Positions 25,888 through 34,490 of a DNA stretch of 64,000 bases are shown one piece after another. The position numbers were made by a program, and so were the translations under genes. Position 1 is the stretch's first letter. Each line of letters starts with the position of its first letter. The DNA is taken from NCBI GenBank assembly GCA_963805455.1, contig CAWDUJ010000010.1, positions 1 to 64,000 on the forward strand, read 5' to 3'. The DNA is from VRUE01 sp963805455. Its GTDB lineage: Bacteria > Actinomycetota > Thermoleophilia > Solirubrobacterales > 70-9. Under the pieces are notes generated by a model. It saw nothing but the letters and a program-made list of their open reading frames with translations. It searched no databases and was not told where the DNA came from.

Positions 25888-27750
25888 GTGATGTGGTTCC
25901 CCATCGGGTGCCGGCTGCTCGTCCTCGCGGCTCTCGTCCTGGTCGTGCTCATTGCCCCTGCTCCTGACGCGATCGCCAAGGGCAAGAGGCTCAACTGCAA
26001 GGGGACCAAGGTGGCGGTCAAGATCGGCAAGAAGAAGTCCTGCCAGCCCTTCGCCAAGCTCTTCCCGAAGCCGAAGGCGGGGGACATCAGGCTCGCCTAT
26101 CTCGAACAGGCGCTGAGGTTCGATCCGGCGAAGGGAACTCGCGGCAAGAAGCGCACGCGCGGCGGCGCCCTGCCAAGGGGTTTCAAGGCCGCCGCCAAGC
26201 GGGGGCAGAAGAAGCTCCTGAAAACGCTGCCGAAGGCGCTCGCTCTGATCGACCGCAAGGGCCACCGCGCCGGCGCCTCGACACTCAAACCCAGCCCGGC
26301 GCTCGCCTCGGCCGGCTGCAATTTCGAAGAGCCGAGCCCGATCGGCCACACAGGCGGCGCCTCGATCGGGGCATTCGGCGACAACGGGGGCTACGTGGAC
26401 GCCCCGATCGGCGGCGGCCTGCGGGTGAGAATCACATTCATTTCCTGCGGCGGGGTGAGCAACCTCAACGTCCCCGAGTGCCCGAAAGCCAACGGCTTGG
26501 TCGACGGCAAAGGAAGCGGCGAGTTCCGGGCAACCTTCGAAATCCGGGACGGGAGCGAGGTCGTCTCCCGAAACAGCAGCGTCTTCGAGGAGAAAGCGAA
26601 GGTCCACGGCGAGGTCGGCGCCGACGCGAAGCTGAAGTTCATCGAGGTCGAGCACACCCAGGAGGTCTTCATCGTCGCCTCCGTCGCAGGCCACTACCCG
26701 ATCGTGATCCGGGGCGGTGTCACCCGCAAGGTCCGGATCCAGATGCCGGGTGGCAGCTATGACCCGGCGTCGGCCAGCGCCCGCTTCTACGGCGACTCGC
26801 TCGCGCCCGGCTCCGGCGCCGACTCGTTCGCGAGGACCGCTGACGCCGCGATCCGCAGCTATCGAGCGGCCGAGGGTCGCTGGAGCAGCTTCGATCGCAA
26901 ACCGTTCTGCGCGCAGGCGACCTTCTCCCCGGCCAGCAACACGCTGAAACTGAAAAAAGGTGACAGCAAGCCGGTCAGCATCTACGCCAAGGCTCGCGCC
27001 GACGGGGGCAGGGCGACCGCGGCCAAGTGGACGCTCCTGAACTTCGAGAACGCCCAGTTCAACCCGACCAGCTCGGAGAGCGCGTCCCCTACCGTTTCCT
27101 ACCAAGTGACCAACGCCCCCGAGAACGGGTTCGTCCGGGTCAAGGCCAAATTCACCTCCACCGCGGGGGTCGGCGAGGACACCTGGACCCAGCCGACCGA
27201 AAAATCCGGGAGCATCGACAAGATCGCCGGGACGTTCAGTCAGACGACGGTGCAGCACCTGGCGATGTACGGCGACGCGACGCTCGAAGTCGCCGGCAAC
27301 GTCACCTTCGAGCGATTCAGCCCCGCGGTCCTCGGCGGGGCCAGCGGCTTCTTCAAATTCAAATCGGGGTTCATGCAGCTGACCGTCTCCGGCAACGGGG
27401 GGATGTTCGTCAGCGCCCCGCTCTGCTCGCAGAGCGGCAGCGTCCAGCTCGGGTTCGCCGCCGAGAGCTCGTTCGACGTCTTCGGCACGGGAGACGACCA
27501 GCACGAGCCCTACGAATACTCGTTCTCGATCTCCTCCAGTGGCCTGGCGAATCTCCCACTCACGATCTACGGCTGTGCCGATGTCGCGAAAGAACAGGAA
27601 GGGGTCTACAACATCCCGGTGGCGGCCAACATCGCCACCAAAGGCTTCCACGTCTCACCCGACGGGATCACCTACGCCGACACGGTCAACGAAGAATTGG
27701 GCGCCGTCACCGTGACCGAAAACTGGTCCTTCACCGGCACCGAAGAATAG
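25888..27750 (+). CDS. Large secreted protein, paralog of the gene at 61626
   Basis: This protein has 620 residues from GTG 25888 (or ATG 25891). A signal/membrane segment (LLVLAALVLVVLIAPAPDA) leads to a strongly basic region (KGTKVAVKIGKKKSCQPFAK, RGKKRTRGGALPRG). A conserved block follows (FGDNGGYVDAPIGGGLRVRI, FISCGGVSNL, SRNSSVFEEKAKVHGEVGAD), then beta-rich C-terminal modules. The paralog 36 kb away matches along its length at block after block, diverging most in the last 150 residues. I do not recognise a named domain. The protein is exported and probably surface associated. Confidence 0.72.
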   Translation: MMWFPIGCRLLVLAALVLVVLIAPAPDAIAKGKRLNCKGTKVAVKIGKKKSCQPFAKLFPKPKAGDIRLAYLEQALRFDPAKGTRGKKRTRGGALPRGFKAAAKRGQKKLLKTLPKALALIDRKGHRAGASTLKPSPALASAGCNFEEPSPIGHTGGASIGAFGDNGGYVDAPIGGGLRVRITFISCGGVSNLNVPECPKANGLVDGKGSGEFRATFEIRDGSEVVSRNSSVFEEKAKVHGEVGADAKLKFIEVEHTQEVFIVASVAGHYPIVIRGGVTRKVRIQMPGGSYDPASASARFYGDSLAPGSGADSFARTADAAIRSYRAAEGRWSSFDRKPFCAQATFSPASNTLKLKKGDSKPVSIYAKARADGGRATAAKWTLLNFENAQFNPTSSESASPTVSYQVTNAPENGFVRVKAKFTSTAGVGEDTWTQPTEKSGSIDKIAGTFSQTTVQHLAMYGDATLEVAGNVTFERFSPAVLGGASGFFKFKSGFMQLTVSGNGGMFVSAPLCSQSGSVQLGFAAESSFDVFGTGDDQHEPYEYSFSISSSGLANLPLTIYGCADVAKEQEGVYNIPVAANIATKGFHVSPDGITYADTVNEELGAVTVTENWSFTGTEE

Positions 27751-27751
27751 G

Positions 27752-28471
27752 TTGCGCACCCTCGCGATAGTCCAGGAGGCCGATGCGGGCCCCGGGGTCT
27801 TCGCCGACGCCGTCGATGCCCGCGGCTGCGAGCTCGATGAGTGGCTGATCGCCGGGGGCGGCGACCCGCCGGCCGATCCACGCGGCTACGACGCGGTGAT
27901 GGTCTTCGGCGGCTCGATGAACGTCGACGATGAGGGCAAGCACCCGTGGCTGGGCGGCCAGAAGTCACTGTTGGGAGACCTGCTCGAAGCCGGGGTCCCA
28001 CTGCTCGGAGTCTGCCTCGGTGCCCAGCTGCTGGCCGAGGTGGCGGGGGAGGAGCCGCAGCGCGCGCCCCGGCCGGAGATCGGGTGGGAACCGGTCGAGC
28101 TCACCGTCGCCGGCCGCGAGGACCCGCTGCTCGGCGTCCTTCCCTCTGCCTTTACCGCCTTCCAGTGGCACAGCTACGAGATGGGCCTCGACGATGGCGA
28201 GGTGCTGGCGCGCAGCGAGGTCTGTGCCCAGGCGGCGCGGTTCGGGCCCCTCGCCTGGGCGATCCAGTTCCACGCCGAGGTCAGCGAGCGCGACGCGCTG
28301 TCGTGGATCGCCGACTACGGATCGGACCCCGATGCGGTCGCCGCCGGGGTCGACCCCGAGGCCCTGGCCGCCGAGACCCGCGCGAAGATCGGTGCCTGGA
28401 ACGAGGTCGGCCGCGACCTCTGCGCCCGCTTCCTCGACCTCGCCGCCCCCGGTTCATCCCGCGATTGGTGA
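27752..28471 (+). CDS. Class I glutamine amidotransferase-like protein
   Basis: This protein has 239 residues from TTG 27752, immediately after the previous stop. The nucleophile Cys is in LLGVCLGAQLLAE, and the catalytic His is in AIQFHAEVSERD, with Glu two residues on. The oxyanion region is AVMVFGGSMNV. This is the GMP-synthase-like GATase1 fold found as a stand-alone protein; some members hydrolyse gamma-glutamyl compounds. It points towards the gamma-glutamyl catabolic cluster but is on the opposite strand and separated by a strong terminator, so shared regulation is not evident. Confidence 0.88.
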   Translation: MRTLAIVQEADAGPGVFADAVDARGCELDEWLIAGGGDPPADPRGYDAVMVFGGSMNVDDEGKHPWLGGQKSLLGDLLEAGVPLLGVCLGAQLLAEVAGEEPQRAPRPEIGWEPVELTVAGREDPLLGVLPSAFTAFQWHSYEMGLDDGEVLARSEVCAQAARFGPLAWAIQFHAEVSERDALSWIADYGSDPDAVAAGVDPEALAAETRAKIGAWNEVGRDLCARFLDLAAPGSSRDW

Positions 28472-28507
28472 GTTGAGCACACCCTGGTGTGCTCAACTCA
28501 CCAATCG
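28462..28507. terminator. Perfect 22-bp palindromic hairpin overlapping a stop codon
   Basis: A flawless inverted repeat has arms 28462-28483 and 28486-28507 with only two bases between them. The TGA stop of the amidotransferase gene (28469-28471) lies inside the left arm. The convergent SDR gene ends at 28522, so this is best read as a bidirectional terminator. Its length and perfection are unusual for a simple terminator. Confidence 0.8.
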
Positions 28508-28521
28508 AGCTCTCAGCGCGC

Positions 28522-29268
28522 TTACTCGGGAGTGATGTAGGCGGCGGAGATGCCGCCGTCGACCATCATCGAGGAGGCGGTGATGAACGAGGACTCGTCG
28601 CTTGCCAGGAACAGCGCCGCCGCCGCGATCTCCTCGGCCATCCCGAACCGGCCCATCGGGACGTGGACGAGGCGCCGCCGCGCCTTCTCGGGGTCGGAGG
28701 CAAAGAGCTCCTCGAGCAGAGGCGTGTTGACCGGGCCCGGGCAGATCGCGTTTACGCGCACACCGCGCCGGGCGAACTCGACCCCGAGCTCACGCGAGAG
28801 CGAAAGGACCCCGCCCTTCGAGGCCGTGTAGGAGACCTGAGAGACCGCGGCGCCCATCACGGCGACGAAGGAGGCGACGTTTACGACCGAGCCGCCGTCG
28901 CCGAGCAGGAGGTGGGGGATGCCGTGCTTGCAGCAGAGGAAGACGCCGCGCAGGTTGACGTCCTGGACCCGCTGCCAGGCCTCGAGCGTGGTGTCGAGCA
29001 CCGACTCGTCGTCGGTCGGGTTGATCCCGGCGTTGTTCATCAGGACGTCGATCCGGCCCATCTCCTCGGCGACCCGGGCGTAGGCGTCGCGGACCTGCTC
29101 ATCGTCGGTGACGTCGGCGACGAGCGAGAGCTCGCCCTCGCTGTCGGCGTCGAGGTCGATGCCGACGACCCGTGCGCCCTCGGCTGCGAACAGCCGCGCC
29201 GACTCGGCGCCGATCCCGCTCGCGGCGCCGGTGATCACGCAGACCTTGTCCTGCAGACGTCCTGGCAT
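28522..29268 (-). CDS. Short-chain dehydrogenase/reductase (SDR)
   Basis: This 248-residue protein starts at ATG 29268 (MPGRLQDKVCVITGAASG). The TGxxxGxG loop is ITGAASGIG, NNAG is present (LMNNAGINP), and the catalytic tetrad residues sit in SVVNVASFVAVMG and YTASKGG. CPGPVNTPLLEE is the usual C-terminal cap. It reduces or oxidises an alcohol with NAD(P). It is the last gene of the gamma-glutamylation cluster, seven bases after the aldehyde dehydrogenase. In that setting it could oxidise a gamma-glutamyl alkanol to the aldehyde, a step done by the oxidase PuuB in the E. coli putrescine route. Confidence 0.9.
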   Translation of the reverse strand: MPGRLQDKVCVITGAASGIGAESARLFAAEGARVVGIDLDADSEGELSLVADVTDDEQVRDAYARVAEEMGRIDVLMNNAGINPTDDESVLDTTLEAWQRVQDVNLRGVFLCCKHGIPHLLLGDGGSVVNVASFVAVMGAAVSQVSYTASKGGVLSLSRELGVEFARRGVRVNAICPGPVNTPLLEELFASDPEKARRRLVHVPMGRFGMAEEIAAAALFLASDESSFITASSMMVDGGISAAYITPE

Positions 29269-29275
29269 CGCTGAC

Positions 29276-30646
29276 TCAGCCCTCCTCGGTTGCGTAGAAG
29301 ACGTTCTTGACCTCGGTGTAGTGATCGAGCGCATCGGGGCCGAGCTCGCGGCCGACGCCCGACTGCTTGAAGCCGCCGAACGGGGTCGAGACCCGGACCG
29401 AGTTGTTGGAGTTGATCGAGAGGACGCCGGTCTCGATCGCCCGCGCGACCCGCAGCGCCCGCGCTCCGTTCTGCGTCCAGACCGATCCCGAGAGGCCGTA
29501 GATCGTGTCGTTGGCGAGCCGCACAGCCTCCTCCTCGCCCTCGAACGGGATCACCGCGGCGACCGGGCCGAAGATCTCCTCGCGCGCCGCCCGGTCGCCG
29601 TTGGCGACCGGCGCCAGCACCGTCGGCGGGAACCAGTAACCGGGACCGTCGGGCACCGATCCGCGGATGGCGACCGGCGCATCGTCGGGGACGTAGGAGG
29701 CGACCAGGTCGCGCTGCCCGGCGGAGACCAGCGGACCCATCTGGGTCGTCTCGGCGAGCGGGTCGCCGACCCGCAGGCCCTCGACCTCGCCCCGCATCGC
29801 CTCCATGAACTCGTCCAGGGCCGAGCGCTCGACGAGGATCCGCGAGCGGGCGCAGCAGTCCTGGCCCGCGTTACCGAAGACCGCCATCGGAGCCGCCGCC
29901 GCGGCGGCGCCGATGTCGGCGTCGGCGAAGATGACGTTGGCCGACTTGCCGCCGAGCTCGAGCGTCACCCGCTTGATCGTCGCCGCCGCCCCGGCCGCGA
30001 TCCCGCGGCCGACCTCGGTCGAGCCGGTGAAGGCGACCTTGGCGACGTCTGGGTGCTCGACGAGGCGCTGCCCGCAGACGCTCCCCGGCCCAGCGACGAC
30101 GTTCAACACGCCCTCGGGGAGGCCGGCCTCGAGCGCGATCCGCTCGAGCTCGATCGCGCTCAGCGGGGTCAGCTCGGCCGGCTTCAGGACCACCGTGTTG
30201 CCGGCGGCCAGCGCCGGCGCCAGCTTCCAGGAGGCGATCGTCAGCGGGAAGTTCCAGGGCACGATCAGGCCGACGACTCCGAGCGGCTCACGAAATGTCA
30301 TGTCGATGCCCCCGGCGACCGGGATCGTCTGCCCGAGCAGGCGCTCCGGCGCCGCCGCGTAGTAGCGGAAGGTTTCGGCGACCATCTCGATCTCGCCGCG
30401 GGCGTCGACGATCGGCTTGCCGACGTTGCGGGCCTCGATCTCGGCCAGCTCTTCGCGGTGCTCGGCGATGTGGGCCGCTAGGCCGTGGAGGATCGCCGCC
30501 CGGTCGCCGGGCGCGACAGCGCGCCAGGCCGGGAACGCGGCCTTCGCTCGCTCGACCGCCGCGTCGGTCTCCTCGACCCCGGCCCGCGGCAGCTCCGCCA
30601 TCTCCCGCTCGGTCGCCGGTTCGAGCACGCTGATCACATCGCTCAC
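29276..30646 (-). CDS. NAD(P)-dependent aldehyde dehydrogenase, PuuC-like by context
   Basis: This 456-residue ALDH has normal length. The motifs are VVGLIVPWNFPL, VLKPAELTPLSA, FTGSTEVGRGI, the catalytic Glu in VTLELGGKSANV, and the nucleophile Cys in NAGQDCCARSR. PFGGFKQSGVGRELG closes the protein. Its start overlaps the end of the amidotransferase gene by four bases (30643-30646). Beside a glutamine-synthetase-like ligase and a gamma-glutamyl hydrolase, it probably oxidises a gamma-glutamyl aminoaldehyde to the acid. The substrate chain length is unknown. Confidence 0.92.
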   Translation of the reverse strand: MSDVISVLEPATEREMAELPRAGVEETDAAVERAKAAFPAWRAVAPGDRAAILHGLAAHIAEHREELAEIEARNVGKPIVDARGEIEMVAETFRYYAAAPERLLGQTIPVAGGIDMTFREPLGVVGLIVPWNFPLTIASWKLAPALAAGNTVVLKPAELTPLSAIELERIALEAGLPEGVLNVVAGPGSVCGQRLVEHPDVAKVAFTGSTEVGRGIAAGAAATIKRVTLELGGKSANVIFADADIGAAAAAAPMAVFGNAGQDCCARSRILVERSALDEFMEAMRGEVEGLRVGDPLAETTQMGPLVSAGQRDLVASYVPDDAPVAIRGSVPDGPGYWFPPTVLAPVANGDRAAREEIFGPVAAVIPFEGEEEAVRLANDTIYGLSGSVWTQNGARALRVARAIETGVLSINSNNSVRVSTPFGGFKQSGVGRELGPDALDHYTEVKNVFYATEEG

Positions 30647-31383
30647 GAGTGCACCTCCGAGCGCGCCGCAGCGACCAGCGCCCCGATCACCCGGTCCTGG
30701 ATGTCCTCCTCGGGGTGCCAGATAACGCCGAGGGCGAAGCTGCGGCCGGGCAGCTCGATCGCCTCGATCAGGTCGTCCTCGACCGAGCGGCCGGTGACCT
30801 CGAACCCCTCGCCGACCTCGTCGATCCCCTGGTGATGGTGCGATTTGACCTCGATGCGCTCCGCCCCCGCGGCCTCGGCGGCGAGGCTGCCCGGCGCGAG
30901 CGCCACCTCGTGGTCGCCGAAGGTCCCCGGGACCTTGCGGTGGATCTCATGGCCGACGAGCTCCGGCAGGTGCTGGTTGAGGGTGCCGCCGCGGGCGACG
31001 TTGAGGATCTGCATCCCGCGGCAGATACCGAGCAGCGGCATCTCGCGCTCGATCGCCCGCTGCGCCAGCGCCACCTCGAAGCTGTCGCGCTCCGGCCAGG
31101 TGCCCCGCGTCTCGGGGTGCGGCTCGGCCCCGTAGCTGGCCGGGTCGACATCGGAGCCGCCGGCAAGGATCAGGGCGTCGAGACGGTCGAGGATCCGGTC
31201 GGGATCGGCCTCGGCGGCGGCATCGGGCGGCAGCAGGACCGCGGTCGCGCCGGCGCGCTGGACCGCGGTCGGGTAGGAGCGCGGAGCGAGCGCCACCGTC
31301 TCCTCCCAAACTCCCCAGCGGGCGCGCTCGAGCGCCGCCGAGATCCCTACGGCTGGTGGACCCACGCGCACCCTGCTCCGCAT
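30643..31383 (-). CDS. PuuD-like gamma-glutamyl hydrolase (class I amidotransferase)
   Basis: This 246-residue protein has the peptidase C26 layout. LILAGGSDVDPASYG is the oxyanion loop, the nucleophile Cys is in LLGICRGMQILNVARGG, and the catalytic His-Glu pair is in VIWHPEEDIQD. EVKSHHHQGID is typical of PuuD and related gamma-glutamyl-GABA hydrolases, which release glutamate from a gamma-glutamyl amide. It lies between the ligase and aldehyde dehydrogenase genes, which is where the pathway needs it. Start at ATG 31383. Confidence 0.9.
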   Translation of the reverse strand: MRSRVRVGPPAVGISAALERARWGVWEETVALAPRSYPTAVQRAGATAVLLPPDAAAEADPDRILDRLDALILAGGSDVDPASYGAEPHPETRGTWPERDSFEVALAQRAIEREMPLLGICRGMQILNVARGGTLNQHLPELVGHEIHRKVPGTFGDHEVALAPGSLAAEAAGAERIEVKSHHHQGIDEVGEGFEVTGRSVEDDLIEAIELPGRSFALGVIWHPEEDIQDRVIGALVAAARSEVHS

Positions 31384-31396
31384 AAATGTCCGTTGC

Positions 31397-31442
31397 GAAA
31401 TCGACCCGGATTCGAATCACCGGAAATCACCGTGTCGATTTC
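31397..31442 (-). promoter_or_regulatory. Inverted repeat between ligase and hydrolase genes
   Basis: GAAATCGAC at 31397-31405 faces its exact complement at 31434-31442 across 28 bases, in the 64-base gap between the glutamine-synthetase-like gene and the PuuD-like gene. It could be an internal attenuating hairpin or a regulator site. Nothing in the sequence decides which. Confidence 0.4.
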
Positions 31443-31447
31443 TCCTC

Positions 31448-32776
31448 TCACAGCCTCTCGAAGCCCCGGAAGCGCTCCCAGTCGGTGACCGAGGACTCGA
31501 AGGCGTCGATCTCGACCTGCGCCCGGTTCAGGTAATGGTCGACGACGTCGGCGCCGAACGCCTCGCCGACCATCTCGCTCGCCTTGAAGGCGTCGCGGGC
31601 GTCGTAGATGTTGCGCGGTACGCGGGGTTTGTCGGACTCGTAGGCGTTGCCCTCGAAGACCGGCTCGAGCTCGAGCTCGTTCTCGATCCCGTGAAGGCCG
31701 GCGGCGATCATCGCGCTAAGCGCCAGGTAGGGGTTGACGTCGGCGCCCGGCAGCCTGTTCTCGACCCGCAGCGCTTCGCCGTGGCCGACGACGCGCAGGG
31801 AGCAGGTCCGGTTGTCGCGCCCCCAGGCGATCGCGGTCGGCGCGAACGAGCCCGGGGCGAACCTCTTGTAGGAATTGATGTGGGGCGCGTAGAGGAGCGT
31901 CAGGTCCTTCATGCAGGCGATCTGGCCGGCGATGAAGTGGTCGAAAAGCGCCTGGTCGCCGCCGAACACGTTGCGCCCGTCCTCGCCGGCGAGCGAGCAG
32001 TGGATATGGCACGAGTTGCCCTCGCGCTCGTTGAACTTGGCCATGAAGCTGATCGACTGGCCCTCCTGGGCGGCGATCTCCTTGGCCCCGTTCTTATAGA
32101 TCGCGTGGTTGTCGGCGCTCCGCAGCGCCTCCTCGTAGCGGAAGTTGATCTCGTGCTGGCCGAGGTTGCACTCGCCCTTCGAGTTCTCGACCTCGAGCCC
32201 GGCCTCGGCCATCTCGTTGCGGATCCGGCGGATCAGCGGCTCGACCCTGGCGCTGCCGAGGAGCGAGTAGTCGATGTTGTAGAGGTTGGCCGGCTCAAGG
32301 TCGTGGAACCCCTTCTTCCAGGCCTCCTCGTAGGTGTCGAGGAAGACCATGAACTCGAGCTCGGTGCCGGCGTTCGCGGTGAATCCCCTTTCCTTCAACC
32401 GAGCCAGCTGCCGGCGCAGGATCTGGCGCGGCGAGGCGACGACTTCGCGCCCGTCCTCCCACTCGAGGTCGGCCATCAGCATCACCGTCCCCGGGTGCCA
32501 CGGCACCGGGCAGAGCGTCTCCAGGTCCGGCTTCATCTGGAAGTCGCCGTAGCCGGTCGACCACGAGGCCATCGCGTAGCCACCGACGGTTTCCATGTCG
32601 ACGTCGACGGCGAGCAGGTAGTTGCAGCCCTCGGCGCCGTGCTCGAGCGTGTCCTTGAGGAAGTGCGTCGCCGTCAGCCGCTTGCCCTGCAGCCGCCCCT
32701 CCATATCGGCGATCGCGAGCAGCACGGTGTCTACCGTGCTGTCCGCGACCGCCTTCTTCAACTCCTCGACAGTCAC
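31448..32776 (-). CDS. Glutamine synthetase-like gamma-glutamyl ligase
   Basis: This 442-residue member of the glutamine synthetase family is close to the PuuA/GlnA4-type branch. Seen are AGTELEFMVF (metal site), ECNLGQHEINFRYEEAL, SFMAKFNEREGNSCHIHCSL (ATP and metal) and NRLPGADVNPYLALSAMIAA. The Tyr-loop adenylylation segment of true GlnA is not evident. Such ligases join glutamate to putrescine, ethanolamine or other amines with ATP. Neighbouring permease, hydrolase and dehydrogenases support an amine-catabolic role over ammonia assimilation. Confidence 0.9.
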   Translation of the reverse strand: MTVEELKKAVADSTVDTVLLAIADMEGRLQGKRLTATHFLKDTLEHGAEGCNYLLAVDVDMETVGGYAMASWSTGYGDFQMKPDLETLCPVPWHPGTVMLMADLEWEDGREVVASPRQILRRQLARLKERGFTANAGTELEFMVFLDTYEEAWKKGFHDLEPANLYNIDYSLLGSARVEPLIRRIRNEMAEAGLEVENSKGECNLGQHEINFRYEEALRSADNHAIYKNGAKEIAAQEGQSISFMAKFNEREGNSCHIHCSLAGEDGRNVFGGDQALFDHFIAGQIACMKDLTLLYAPHINSYKRFAPGSFAPTAIAWGRDNRTCSLRVVGHGEALRVENRLPGADVNPYLALSAMIAAGLHGIENELELEPVFEGNAYESDKPRVPRNIYDARDAFKASEMVGEAFGADVVDHYLNRAQVEIDAFESSVTDWERFRGFERL

Positions 32777-32793
32777 GCTTTAGAGCTAAGCAC

Positions 32794-34359
32794 CTAGGAG
32801 GCCGGCGGGTCGCCCGAAGGTGGCGACTCGGATGCTCCCTCACTGTGCTCGGAAAAATCGTGCGGGTGCTCCATGCCCTCTAAGCGCGAGTGACCGTAGC
32901 CTTCCTCCTCGGGGTGTCCCGCCTCGCCCTGCGTCATCGCGAATTCCTCCTCCGGCGAGAAGACGAGTTTTTTCCGGCCCGCGAGGCCGAAATAGAGCAG
33001 GGCGACGACGTAGACGACAAGGACTCCGTAGACGCCGGGCCGGTATTCGTCGTTGTAGAGGATCGCCCCCAGCGAGCAGAGGGCGATTATCCCCGCGATC
33101 GCGGCGCCGGCGATTCCGACCGGGCTCTTGTAGGGCCGTTTCATGTCCGGCAGCTTGCGGCGCAGGAGGATGAACGAGAGGCACTGCATGCAGTACGAGA
33201 TCACAGCGCCGAAGACCGCCATGTAGAGCAGCGAGGCCCCGAGCTTGGAACCGCTGTTCTTCCAGATGATGTAGGCGGCGATCCAGCCCAGCACGGCCCC
33301 CAGAATCAGCGCGACATGCGGGGTTTCCCGTTTGCCGTGGGTGACCGAGAGCGGGTGCGGGTAGTACCCGGCCCGCGAGAGCGAGAAGATGTTGCGCCCG
33401 TAGGCGTAGATGATCGTGTGGAAGCTTGCGACCAAGCCAGCCACGGCGACGAGGCCGAGGATCGAGGCCGAGGTTCCGGAGCCGAAGATCGTCTGCAGGC
33501 CTTCCAGCAGCGGTTCTTCGTTTTCGGCGAGTGATTTCGAGCCCGGCGCGATCCCCGAGTTGAGGAAGAGGACCAGGAATGCGGTGACGACGAGCGTCCT
33601 CAGGCCCCAGATCGTTCCTTTCGGTATGTCGCGTTTGGGGTCGGCGGACTCCTCCGCGGCCAGCGGTAACTCCTCGATCGCGAGGAAGAACCAGATCGCG
33701 AACGGCAGTGCGTAGAAGACACCGGGAACGCCTTCGAGGAACCAGCCGCCGTTGGTGTCGATCGCCCACTGCTGGAAGTCGAGATTCGGGATCGCGCCGA
33801 TGAAGAAGACGAGGAGGATCGCCAGCGAGGTGATGCAGATCCCGATCGTGAACCGGAAGCTCGCCTCGACCCCGACGTAGTTGAGGCCGACGAAGATGAC
33901 GTAGAAGATCAGCCACCACCACGGCAGGGTGAGGGTGAACGAGAAGAGGTCGTTGGTGATCGAGTTCATGTAGTTGCTGATCCCGACCACGATCACCGCT
34001 GGGGTCACGACGTACTCGATCGTCTCGGCGACCCCTGTCGCGAAGCCGCCCCACGGCCCCATCGCCGAACGGGCGAAGGAGTAGGCGCCGCCGGTGTGGG
34101 GGAGGGCCGGCGACATCTCCGCGATCGAGTAGCAGAGGCCGAAATACATGACGGTGATGACGACCGTCGCGACCAGCAGCCCGCCGAATCCATAGGCGAG
34201 GCCGAACTGCCAGCCGAAGAAGTCGCCCGAGATGACCGCCGCGACGCCCAGCGCCCAGAGGGACCAGACACCCGCGTGACGGCGCAGTTTGCGCTTGACG
34301 AAGTAGTCGTCGTCCGTTTCGCGGTAGGTGATTGCGCCTACTTTGCGTGACTCGGCCAT
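32794..34359 (-). CDS. APC-family amino acid/amine permease, ethanolamine permease type
   Basis: This 521-residue protein has about 12 membrane helices. The opening RRHAGVWSLWALGVAAVISG, followed by GDFFGWQFGLAYGFGG and LPHTGGAYSFARSAMGPWGG, is the pattern I associate with ethanolamine (Eat-type) permeases inside the amino acid-polyamine-organocation family. The C-terminal 45 residues are hydrophilic, Glu/His/Pro-rich and probably cytoplasmic. It is the first structural gene of the cluster, 17 bases upstream of the ligase gene. The transported substrate should be the pathway amine. Confidence 0.88.
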   Translation of the reverse strand: MAESRKVGAITYRETDDDYFVKRKLRRHAGVWSLWALGVAAVISGDFFGWQFGLAYGFGGLLVATVVITVMYFGLCYSIAEMSPALPHTGGAYSFARSAMGPWGGFATGVAETIEYVVTPAVIVVGISNYMNSITNDLFSFTLTLPWWWLIFYVIFVGLNYVGVEASFRFTIGICITSLAILLVFFIGAIPNLDFQQWAIDTNGGWFLEGVPGVFYALPFAIWFFLAIEELPLAAEESADPKRDIPKGTIWGLRTLVVTAFLVLFLNSGIAPGSKSLAENEEPLLEGLQTIFGSGTSASILGLVAVAGLVASFHTIIYAYGRNIFSLSRAGYYPHPLSVTHGKRETPHVALILGAVLGWIAAYIIWKNSGSKLGASLLYMAVFGAVISYCMQCLSFILLRRKLPDMKRPYKSPVGIAGAAIAGIIALCSLGAILYNDEYRPGVYGVLVVYVVALLYFGLAGRKKLVFSPEEEFAMTQGEAGHPEEEGYGHSRLEGMEHPHDFSEHSEGASESPPSGDPPAS

Positions 34360-34490
34360 TCCCAGGTTCCTCCTTGGCAGCGGTTCTCGGACGAAATGGT
34401 CTGCTGGGCGAACCTATCCGGGCGCTTCAAGTGATGTCAAGCACATTCTCTGCCCAAACTCCGGCGGATTCGTGCCTGAGTTGGGTTCGG

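Noticed and set aside
34360..34490. FadR-type operator in front of the permease gene
   Set aside because: The gap was read for a TNGTNNNACNA-like palindrome and no clear match stood out.
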